Below are positions 7,821-15,090 of a DNA stretch of 64,000 nucleotides, one piece after another; positions within the stretch are counted from its first letter, which is position 1, and each line of letters opens with the position of its first letter. Source of the stretch: Thiocapsa sp. UBA6158 (lineage in GTDB: Bacteria > Pseudomonadota > Gammaproteobacteria > Chromatiales > Chromatiaceae); the NCBI RefSeq assembly GCF_002423035.1, contig NZ_DIUM01000135.1, forward strand, positions 1-64,000. Direction: 5' to 3'. The notes under the pieces were generated by a model. It saw only the letters and a program-made list of their open reading frames with translations, was not told the origin of the DNA and ran no database searches. A program made the position numbers and the translations under genes.

Positions 7821-9206
7821 TCAATCCCGCCCGAGCGAGCGACGCAGCGCCTCGTAGGCGTCATAGCCGCCCGGCTCGACGTCCGGGGCGGGCGCCTCGG
7901 GCTCCGCATCCGGATCCAGCTCCCAATCCGACCCGCCGGCCAATCCGGCTTCGGGCACGGCGAGCACGACCCGGGTATCGGCGTTCCACAGCGGATGCTC
8001 GTCGCGCACCAGCAGATCCGGGGTGGTGAAGGGCGCGAGTCGCTCGAGGAAATCGATGACTTCGAGCATCGGCGAGCCCTTGAAGAATTGCGCCGGGGGC
8101 ACGTCCATCCAGAGCCGATCGGCGAAGGCTTGAATCAGATGCGCGGAATCACCGATGCCGTCGTTGTTTCGATCGAAGCCCTCGTAGTCGTCCCAGTAAT
8201 TACCGTTCCAGGTGTTGCGATTGGCGGTCTTGCCGCCCTCCACCACCACCTGCGTGGTGTTGCCCTTAAACCGGTTTCCGGTCAGGACGTTGCCCTGCCA
8301 GTCATTGATGAAGCGGATCCCGATGCCGTTGTAGGCGATCAGATTGTCGCGAAAATGATTGATACTGCCGGGCTGGTAGGGCGAGACATCCAGATACAAC
8401 CCCTCGGCGCAATAGAGGATGCGGTTGCCCTCGATGACGACGTCCGAGGTCTCTTTGAAACCGATCCCGATGCCGGTCGTGCCGGTAGCGTTGGCGATCA
8501 GGTTGTTGCGCACGACGATGCCGTCGCTGTACATCAGGAAGATCCCGACCGTGTTGTTCTCGTAATGGTTGCCCTCGACCCGGTTGGTCTGGGAGTACAT
8601 GAAATGCAGCGAATAGCGCCCGCCGCGCGCATCGTTGCGGGCGATCAGATTGTCGCGCGAGTACCAGACCACGGTGTCGCGTGCATCGCGGATGACGTTG
8701 TCGGTCACCTGGTTGTTGAAGCTGTACCAAAGCCGGATCGCATCGCCCCGCACACCGAGATCGACCGGCTTGGAGGAGATGTGGTTGCGCCGCACGATGT
8801 TGTTCTCGGACTGCTGCAGGTCGACGCCGAACAGGGCGTTGTCGATGCGGTTGTCGCTGATCACGTTGAACTTGCCGCGGACCTGCACGCCCGAATCCAG
8901 ATCGTTGTGCGAGCTGCCCGAGTTGGTGAGATGCAGGTTCCGAAGCGTCGCCCCGTCGGTCTCGAGCAGCACCACGGTCCCCTTGCCGCCCCCGTCGATC
9001 GTCACCCGATCGCGACCGTCGATGGTCAGCGGCTTGTCCACACGCACCGGCCCGGCGTAGATGCCGGGCTCGGGCATCAGCACCGAACCCGCTTCGGCGG
9101 CATCGACCAGTGGCTGAAAAGGTGGGTAAGCCGCGTGGGCCAGTGCCGGCAGTAGCAGCAACGCCGCCCATGCAAGCCGGCCGGACCGGGTTGGACTTGA
9201 GCTCAT
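7821..9206 (-). CDS. nosD: NosD, periplasmic copper-processing beta-helix protein
   Basis: A 461-residue periplasmic protein. A Sec signal peptide (LAWAALLLLPALAHA) is followed by a long series of right-handed beta-helix repeats rich in N-x-V/I-x-x-N patterns (NRIDNALFGVDLQQSENNIV, NHYENNTVGIFLMYSDGIVV), the CASH/PbH1 architecture of NosD. NosD works with NosF and NosY in building the CuZ centre of NosZ. The C-terminal 45 residues are acidic and proline-rich and probably not conserved. The start overlaps the nosB-like stop by four bases. Confidence 0.95.
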   Translation of the reverse strand: MSSSPTRSGRLAWAALLLLPALAHAAYPPFQPLVDAAEAGSVLMPEPGIYAGPVRVDKPLTIDGRDRVTIDGGGKGTVVLLETDGATLRNLHLTNSGSSHNDLDSGVQVRGKFNVISDNRIDNALFGVDLQQSENNIVRRNHISSKPVDLGVRGDAIRLWYSFNNQVTDNVIRDARDTVVWYSRDNLIARNDARGGRYSLHFMYSQTNRVEGNHYENNTVGIFLMYSDGIVVRNNLIANATGTTGIGIGFKETSDVVIEGNRILYCAEGLYLDVSPYQPGSINHFRDNLIAYNGIGIRFINDWQGNVLTGNRFKGNTTQVVVEGGKTANRNTWNGNYWDDYEGFDRNNDGIGDSAHLIQAFADRLWMDVPPAQFFKGSPMLEVIDFLERLAPFTTPDLLVRDEHPLWNADTRVVLAVPEAGLAGGSDWELDPDAEPEAPAPDVEPGGYDAYEALRRSLGRD

Positions 9207-10405
9207 GCCGAGGACTTGATCTGCTTGCGTCGCAGCAGACTCGCCGCCGCCAGCACGACCGAGAGCAGCAGCATCAGCCCGAAGCCCCAGTAGGGATAGG
9301 AATGGGTCCCGAACTGGGCGACCTTGCCGTCGCCGAAGACGGTTGGCATAAAGGGCTTCACCGTGAACGCGCCCATCGCGTTCATATTGTGGCCGTACCA
9401 CCAGAGCCAGGCGGAATAGTCCAGGATGAAGATCAGCGGCAGGGCCATCGGCGCGATGATCAAGAGCCAGTAGAGCGGGCCTTGGGATCGGCGGGCACCC
9501 CAAAGCAACAGCAGCATGGCGCCGATGATCCCCCAGAAGACGACATGCGCGGCCGTGCTCATGATGCCGACCATCGGCCGGATCTCTTCGGGGTTGTTGA
9601 AATAGCGCCCGAGGCTCTTGCCGTAGTGCCAGGCGAGCAACTGGTGGCCGCTCCCGGTCCACTCCATGCGCTCGCCGGCGGCCTGTTTGGCCTGATCGCG
9701 CTCGAAGGCACCACGCAGGCTTGCAGCCAGTACCGACTTGTCCGGCTCGCCGGCGATGTCGATGTCCGCAGCACCCGAATCGGCTTGCGTGACCGCATCA
9801 CCCTCCAATGAGGCCTTCATCTGGGCGATCAGCGCCTCGGCCGGCGACAGGCGCTTTTCGGCTTCGGGTGTGGCCGTCTCTTGATCGAGCGCGAACGCCA
9901 GGGCACTCAGATAGCCCCGGCTGTTGAGCTTCATCCCGTCGGCCGTGTAGAAGGTCATCGCCATCCAGCCGACAATCAGCGCAAACCCGGCGCCCATGAC
10001 CGCCATGCGGGTCTTGGAGCCGGGGATTGCGAATCCGATGATCATGACGCCGAGCATCGACAGGAGAAAGGGCGCAAAGGCCCGCTCGACCACGCCGCCG
10101 GCCGAGATGGGATACATGCCGACATAGTGATTGATGGTGTCCATCTCGTGGACACAATTGAGCGCCTCGTCTTCGATGATCTCCGACTTCTCCACCATTT
10201 TGCAGCCATTGAAGACGCCGTTCATGTGGAAATGGATGCGCACGCCGTCCGGGAAGGATTCGGGCGGATAATTGGGCGCGGTCAAGGAGACCCACCAGAT
10301 GGGAACGAAATAGATAGCGCCGAGCAGGATCAGTCCGATCAGGCTCAAGCCGAAGATCAACGGCGTGCGCTGATCCGAAAAGGATGGAGTCGAGTGATTG
10401 CTCAT
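9203..10405 (-). CDS. nosB: NosB-like membrane protein of the nos cluster
   Basis: A 400-residue membrane protein with about six predicted spans: one near residues 18-38, two around 110-150, and three in the C-terminal third. A soluble loop of about 120 residues lies between them. It sits between the cytochrome c genes and nosD, the position of NosB in clade II clusters such as that of Wolinella. The precise role of NosB is not established; membrane anchoring or electron transfer for NosZ has been proposed. The name rests on position and topology rather than a diagnostic motif. ATG at 10405 follows the intergenic gap after the dihaem cytochrome gene. Confidence 0.7.
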   Translation of the reverse strand: MSNHSTPSFSDQRTPLIFGLSLIGLILLGAIYFVPIWWVSLTAPNYPPESFPDGVRIHFHMNGVFNGCKMVEKSEIIEDEALNCVHEMDTINHYVGMYPISAGGVVERAFAPFLLSMLGVMIIGFAIPGSKTRMAVMGAGFALIVGWMAMTFYTADGMKLNSRGYLSALAFALDQETATPEAEKRLSPAEALIAQMKASLEGDAVTQADSGAADIDIAGEPDKSVLAASLRGAFERDQAKQAAGERMEWTGSGHQLLAWHYGKSLGRYFNNPEEIRPMVGIMSTAAHVVFWGIIGAMLLLLWGARRSQGPLYWLLIIAPMALPLIFILDYSAWLWWYGHNMNAMGAFTVKPFMPTVFGDGKVAQFGTHSYPYWGFGLMLLLSVVLAAASLLRRKQIKSSA

Positions 10406-10592
10406 GATGGATACGGCCATGCGCGTGCGTTGCGTGGAGGAGCCTTCAGCATCGATCCGGCCGGCAGGATCCGCGTCGCGGGCCTGTGCGTCACTCCGGC
10501 CAAGTCGGCGGGCGTGCCGCGTCGCCAGGTCATCTCGGCCTGATACCATCAGGGCTGGAAGCCCCGGCGACGCCGGTCAGGCTGCGCCCGAC

Positions 10593-11354
10593 TCACTCGA
10601 AGTCAGGGTTCTTCCAATCCACCGAGTCGGCCAACTGCTCCTCGGGCACCGGCTGCCAAGAGGTGTAGCTGATGACCGCCTGCATGTCCTTGTCGGAGAA
10701 GTTTTTGATCTGCTCGACCATCTCCGGATTGGCATTGCGGCGCTTATGGTCGCGGATCCATTCGAACTGGCGAACCATGTATTCGTAATGCTGCCCGTTG
10801 ATGCGCGGATAGAATTTCTCCACGTCGCCCATTCCGATCTCGCCGTGGCATTTCACGCAGTTGTCCTTGTAGAGCTGCTCGCCCAGCGTATATTCCTCGG
10901 TTCCGGGACCCCAAGGCCCTTTGCCCCACGCCGGGTTCATCGGCAGGCTTTCGATATAGGCCACCACATCGGCCAGCGCTTGTGCATCGCCGATCGATTG
11001 CGGGAGCGAGAAGGGATACATGGTCGGGTTGTCGCGGTTCTGTGCCCGGATGTCCGCCATCTGCTTGATCAGCACACCACGATGCTGGCCGGCTAATTGC
11101 GGGAAGGTTCCGTCAGGCGTACCCCAGCCTTCGGGCAGATGACAGGCGGCGCAGACCTCGTAGACATCCATGCCGTTCTCGATGTCCGGTTCGAGATGCA
11201 AGGCGGCATCCTGCTCGCCTCCGCCTTGATTCCAATCCACAGGCTCGGCGCGATGGACACGATCGGTGTCGCTCGTATCCTCTGCTGAGAGTGTTCCGGC
11301 TGTCCCGACGGCCGCGGCCAGGATCGCGACTTGAAAAAGGTGACGTTGATTCAT
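10593..11354 (-). CDS. Dihaem cytochrome c of the nos cluster (NosC2-like)
   Basis: A 253-residue secreted protein with an N-terminal signal (VAILAAAVGTAGTLSAED) and two haem-binding motifs, CAACH near residue 70 and CVKCH near residue 166. Each is followed by a Met ligand region typical of class I domains (NPTMYPFSLP; NANPEMVEQI). Clade II nos clusters carry one or two small cytochromes c that donate electrons to NosZ, and this is the second. The start at 11354 is preferred because it leads directly into the signal peptide; upstream in-frame codons do not look like protein. Confidence 0.85.
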   Translation of the reverse strand: MNQRHLFQVAILAAAVGTAGTLSAEDTSDTDRVHRAEPVDWNQGGGEQDAALHLEPDIENGMDVYEVCAACHLPEGWGTPDGTFPQLAGQHRGVLIKQMADIRAQNRDNPTMYPFSLPQSIGDAQALADVVAYIESLPMNPAWGKGPWGPGTEEYTLGEQLYKDNCVKCHGEIGMGDVEKFYPRINGQHYEYMVRQFEWIRDHKRRNANPEMVEQIKNFSDKDMQAVISYTSWQPVPEEQLADSVDWKNPDFE

Positions 11355-11514
11355 GACATACTCCGAATCGAGCTTGAAGGACTCACATTGCGGTGAAAGG
11401 CGATAAGAGTCGCTTCGACGTCTTGTGTGTTGAAAGTGAACATGCTCGCACCGCGAGGGGACACGAGCCCCGTACAAGCGACGGATGATATGGGCGACGT
11501 TGGGGGACGCGCGT

Positions 11515-11838
11515 TTAATTCAGCGTACCCAGCCAGTTCGCGATGGCTCGCATCTCCGCCTCGTCGACAAGGTGCATGACACCTTTCATCGCTGCGGTCA
11601 TGCCGTTGCTTCGGGCGCCGCTCTTGATGTCCACCATTTGATTGTAGGCGTAATCCGGACTTTGTCCCGCGAGCTTCGGGTAGATGGGCAGGATGGGTGT
11701 GTTGGCGTCTTTGCCGTGACAGGCGACACAGGTCTTGGTGACATAGAGTTCGGCGCCGTCCATCGCGAGAACGGGCAAGGATGCCGTTGTCGCCGCGGCG
11801 ATCGAGATCGAGATGAGAGCGGACTTCAAGGCGTTCAT
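11515..11838 (-). CDS. Monohaem cytochrome c of the nos cluster (NosC1-like)
   Basis: A 107-residue small periplasmic cytochrome c. The signal peptide ends near PVLA, one CVACH haem site follows at about residue 37, and the distal Met is likely in GARSNGMTAAMKGV, as in c553/c5-type cytochromes. It is the first gene after nosZ, separated by 84 bases containing a strong hairpin, and is the probable direct electron donor to the CuA site of NosZ. Confidence 0.85.
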   Translation of the reverse strand: MNALKSALISISIAAATTASLPVLAMDGAELYVTKTCVACHGKDANTPILPIYPKLAGQSPDYAYNQMVDIKSGARSNGMTAAMKGVMHLVDEAEMRAIANWLGTLN

Positions 11839-11882
11839 CGTGGATTCTCCGGCGATTAGCCGATTGCGGATATCGAGAGGCT

Positions 11883-11916
11883 GTCATCGACCGGGATCGA
11901 GATCCCGGTCGATGAC
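11883..11916 (-). terminator. Perfect 16-bp hairpin after nosZ
   Basis: Bases 11883-11898 are exactly complementary to 11901-11916. It lies 7 bases beyond the nosZ stop and upstream of the cytochrome gene, so it could attenuate read-through or protect the nosZ message. No clear T-run follows on the minus strand. Confidence 0.6.
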
Positions 11917-11922
11917 GCGACT

Positions 11923-14235
11923 TCACTTGTTGACCGTCGCGCCCTCCTCATCCAGGAGGTTCTTCGCACGCAGGCCCAGGTCGGCGGCCTTCACCTGGTA
12001 CTGCCACCACTGATTGGCCCAGAGCATGGCGTTCTGCCAGTCGGCCTTGGCGGCGGCATCCTCGGATTTCTTCTTGGACTCTTGTGCGAATCCGAGCTGG
12101 TCGGTCGCATCCTCCACGAGCGCGACTGCGATCGGGAAGTCCTGGAAGTTTCGAGCCGTGATGTAGGCGACGACCTGGTCGATGACTGCTTGGGTCTCGA
12201 GGTTGGTCTTGACCTGGGTGTCGTAGTCGGCTTGCGAATACAGAGTCCCTTCGACCATCGAGACCTCGGTTGCCTGATAGCCCTTCGGACGGACCAAGAG
12301 ATAACCCTGCATCTCCAGATGCAACGCGGAGCAGAACTCCGTGCAGTAGTAGGGGAAGACGCCTTCCTCGTCGGCGACGAAGCTGAACGAGGCGGTCTTT
12401 CCGGGCTCGATCGAGAGGTTCACGTTTTGCCCGTAGAGGGCGAATCCATGCACCTGGTCCTGGGCACGCTCGAGGTTGGTGAGGTGCAGATGGATCTGAT
12501 CGCCGACCTCTGCCTCGATGATCTCGGGTGTGATGTGCGAGCGAATCACGGTGCCCATCACGCGCGTCGTGCAATTGCCGTCTGCATCGCAAGTCCGTTC
12601 GGTGGTCTCGCGGCCGGCACGGGTCCGATTCGGATGCACTTCATCGGTGCGACTGTTCCAACCCGATTTGTAACGCACGGCGGGCTGCAGCTTCTCGGCA
12701 CGGATCGCGGCTGCATAGTGGGGCTCGCCGAGCGGCAAGGGCATGTCGTAGAGGAGCTGCATCTTGTCGCCGCTGATGTCGATCAGCTGATGGTTCTGCG
12801 GATGCAGCGGGCCGACAGGCTGATGACGATCGATCGAGAGCTTGTTGAGGGCCACCAGATACTTGCCCTGCGGGTTGACGGTGTCGCCCTCCATCGTCAT
12901 GAGGTGACCGATGTTGTAATGGATCGACAGCTTGTCGAGAACCTTGCCTTCACAGTAGTCGTATTTCGCGACTTGCGAGTCCACATACAGCGAGGTGTAG
13001 GCGACGCAGGGTTTGGAGTCGAACTGTGTGTGCAGCGGGCCTAGGCCCAGATTCACCTGAGTATGGAGCGCCGCCTGCATCGGAATGATCGGCACGCCGT
13101 AGGGATCCTTGCCCTCGAAGTTGCCCTCCTCGATGGCCTTCATGATCTTCTCGAAGCTGTAGACCGAGACATGGCTGTCGAGCTTGCCCGCAACGATGAT
13201 GAACTTGCCGTCCGGAGTGACGTCCACCCCGTGTGGACTCTTGGGTTCGGGAACCAGGTAGATCAGGCCCTCGGCGATCGCTTGCTCCATCGGGATGAAG
13301 TACATCCCCTTCTCTTGCTTGACCTTGCCGGCCTTCACCAGTTCCTCGGCCTTCTTCCAATTGGTCACGTGCAGGAAGTCGGTGTCCTTGGAGGAGCACC
13401 CGGCCTCGAAGGGCGGGCGTCCGCGCTCGATACCGCCCACATAGCGTTCGGTACAGAATGAGTTGGTAAAACCCCAGCCGTAACTGTCCTTCTTGCCTGC
13501 ATCGGAGAGATCCTGACTGTAGGGGCCGAGCTCGAGCGTGAAGGAGTTTTCGGGCGCGATGCGGCCCTTCTCCTTATTGAAGCTCCAATAGGTGAGGCCG
13601 CCGCGGTACTTTTCGTTGAACTCCTCCAGCGGCACGAAACCGTCGTCGAGGAGCGGGGCAGCGTATTGCGCCGCTTCCATGACGTATTCGGTATTCGGCG
13701 TCACGAAAGCGCCGCCGTGCGAGGACTTGAAGAAAGGGTTGACGACGATCTGCTTGGTTTCGAAGTCGTGCAGATCGATCACCGCGATGCGCGGGTTGGC
13801 CTTGTCGTTGATGAAGACGAATTTAGCGTCGTAATCGCCGTCGGTCTCGGACATCGCGGGGTGATGGGTGTCGCCGTAGACCAGATCCTTTCCGCGTGTA
13901 CGACCCTGAGCAAGGACCGCCTTGGACTCGTCGTCGAAGCCGTAACCCTGCCAGGGCTCGGGCGTGAAGACGCCGATATATTTCAGCAGCCGCATCGAGG
14001 GGATCCCGTAGACGATCACCTGCCCGGACTGTCCGCCGGAGGCAAAGACCACGAACTCGTCGCGTCCGCCCGTCGGAACATAGGTCTTGGCCGCGGCGAG
14101 AAGATCCTTCTCGGTCAGGCCGCGTCGATCCATGACGTCCTTCAGGGTGTCTTCGGACCAGGCGGCGCCTGCGGCCCCGAGTCCGAGGATGACCCCTGTG
14201 GCGAGGGTCGTCAGACGATGTGCTCTTTTGTTCAT
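11923..14235 (-). CDS. nosZ: Nitrous oxide reductase, atypical (clade II) type
   Basis: A 770-residue periplasmic enzyme that reduces N2O to N2. The seven-bladed propeller supplies CuZ His ligands in DTHHPAMSETDG, SSHGGAF, SPHGVDVTP, DSHVSVY, GPLHTQF and IGHLMTM. The cupredoxin domain has the CuA motif CTEFCSALHLEM at about residues 631-642. The signal peptide (ATGVILGLGAAGAAWS) is Sec-like without twin arginines, and the THHP/SETDG pattern matches clade II rather than clade I. About 110 residues follow the CuA domain, helical in appearance and without CXXCH, which is longer than most NosZ. ATG at 14235 has AGGAGGA just upstream. Confidence 0.96.
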   Translation of the reverse strand: MNKRAHRLTTLATGVILGLGAAGAAWSEDTLKDVMDRRGLTEKDLLAAAKTYVPTGGRDEFVVFASGGQSGQVIVYGIPSMRLLKYIGVFTPEPWQGYGFDDESKAVLAQGRTRGKDLVYGDTHHPAMSETDGDYDAKFVFINDKANPRIAVIDLHDFETKQIVVNPFFKSSHGGAFVTPNTEYVMEAAQYAAPLLDDGFVPLEEFNEKYRGGLTYWSFNKEKGRIAPENSFTLELGPYSQDLSDAGKKDSYGWGFTNSFCTERYVGGIERGRPPFEAGCSSKDTDFLHVTNWKKAEELVKAGKVKQEKGMYFIPMEQAIAEGLIYLVPEPKSPHGVDVTPDGKFIIVAGKLDSHVSVYSFEKIMKAIEEGNFEGKDPYGVPIIPMQAALHTQVNLGLGPLHTQFDSKPCVAYTSLYVDSQVAKYDYCEGKVLDKLSIHYNIGHLMTMEGDTVNPQGKYLVALNKLSIDRHQPVGPLHPQNHQLIDISGDKMQLLYDMPLPLGEPHYAAAIRAEKLQPAVRYKSGWNSRTDEVHPNRTRAGRETTERTCDADGNCTTRVMGTVIRSHITPEIIEAEVGDQIHLHLTNLERAQDQVHGFALYGQNVNLSIEPGKTASFSFVADEEGVFPYYCTEFCSALHLEMQGYLLVRPKGYQATEVSMVEGTLYSQADYDTQVKTNLETQAVIDQVVAYITARNFQDFPIAVALVEDATDQLGFAQESKKKSEDAAAKADWQNAMLWANQWWQYQVKAADLGLRAKNLLDEEGATVNK

Positions 14236-14318
14236 GTGTCCTCCTACGGTGCCATTGAACGAGATCTCGAACCGGTCAGTCGACCTGCTCAAGCTAGCAA
14301 AAGGCTCCGAGGAGAAAC

Positions 14319-14332
14319 TTGATTCATGTCAA
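14319..14332. promoter_or_regulatory. FNR/DNR-type box upstream of nosZ
   Basis: The sequence TTGATTCATGTCAA matches the FNR/DNR consensus TTGAT-N4-ATCAA at nine of ten defined positions. It is centred about 90 bases before the nosZ start codon, a sensible place for anaerobic or NO-responsive activation. Confidence 0.7.
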
Positions 14333-14343
14333 ATCCTGCAGGC

Positions 14344-14363
14344 GGTGCGTGATATCACACACC
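14344..14363. promoter_or_regulatory. 20-bp palindrome in the nosZ / lipoprotein divergent region
   Basis: Bases 14344-14363 form an inverted repeat centred on gatatc, with nine of ten pairs matching. It lies between the divergent nosZ and DUF302 lipoprotein genes and could be an operator for either. No regulator is identified. Confidence 0.4.
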
Positions 14364-14365
14364 TT

Positions 14366-14388
14366 TGAACTGCGCCGGACGTGGTTTA
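14366..14388. repeat. Solo arm pair of the palindromic element family
   Basis: Arms TGAACTGCGCC (14366-14376) and GACGTGGTTTA (14378-14388) lie back to back with no interior. It looks like a collapsed or degenerate copy of the 84-bp element found elsewhere, and the pairing is imperfect. Confidence 0.5.
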
Positions 14389-14515
14389 GCTGCGGTGACA
14401 TGCCGTGCGCTCGACGGCTGGATTGGCTTGGCGAGGGCCGTGTTGTGGTCCGGCAAGAATAGTAGAATATGCTAATATTTTAAGTGGGGCTAAGTTCAAT
14501 GCGGAGGTTTCGGCG

Positions 14516-14989
14516 ATGTCCACGCGATACGGTCTGTCGGTTTCCTGCGTCGGTCTGCTCATGCTACTGGCCGGCTGCTCCATGGGCTCATTGTTCATCC
14601 ATGAGCAGCGCAGCCCTTACGACTTCGATGCCACGGTGGCGAAGGTCGTGGAGAACGCACACGCAAGAGGTTGGATCGTCCCGCAAACATTCGACTTTCA
14701 GAAGTCTCTGGTAGCCCATCATCAGCGGGATCCCGGACGGATGAAGGTCATCAAGCTCTGCTCGCCCGAGCTGGCGTCGCGGATGTTTGCCCATGATGAC
14801 TCGAAGTTCGTGTCCGTGATGGCGCCATGTTCCATCTCCGTGTACGAGAAGTCCGACGGTCGGACCTATCTCGCCGCGATGGATATGGCTCTGATGTCGA
14901 AGCTGATGGGGGGTGAGGTCGGACCGGTGCTTGCGGAGATCGCGGATGAAGACGCCGCGATCATCGGTTTCGCTTCGGTCGATCGATGA
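14516..14989 (+). CDS. DUF302-family lipoprotein
   Basis: A 157-residue predicted lipoprotein. The signal ends LLMLLAGCS, giving a lipobox with Cys at about residue 20. The rest matches the DUF302 fold: a Cys in IKLCSPELAS, the VMAPCSISVYEK strand with a second Cys, and a C-terminal helix with ADEDAAIIGF. Function of DUF302 proteins is unknown; some occur near sulfur or respiratory genes. GGAGG nine bases before ATG 14516 supports this start. It is divergent from nosZ and is followed by a hairpin terminator. Confidence 0.75.
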   Translation: MSTRYGLSVSCVGLLMLLAGCSMGSLFIHEQRSPYDFDATVAKVVENAHARGWIVPQTFDFQKSLVAHHQRDPGRMKVIKLCSPELASRMFAHDDSKFVSVMAPCSISVYEKSDGRTYLAAMDMALMSKLMGGEVGPVLAEIADEDAAIIGFASVDR

Positions 14990-14997
14990 GAGGTTGC

Positions 14998-15040
14998 TGG
15001 ATGCGCGGCCTCCGAGGATGTTCTCGGTACCGCGCATCCA
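14998..15040. terminator. Bidirectional hairpin between convergent genes
   Basis: An 11-bp perfect stem (14998-15008 with 15030-15040) has an inner ccgag/ctcgg stem. It lies between the convergent DUF302 lipoprotein and the large membrane protein gene, so it can terminate both. Confidence 0.7.
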
Positions 15041-15090
15041 TGTCGCTCAGGTGGGGAATGACAATAGGACGATAGTGACTGTCGCCCGCG

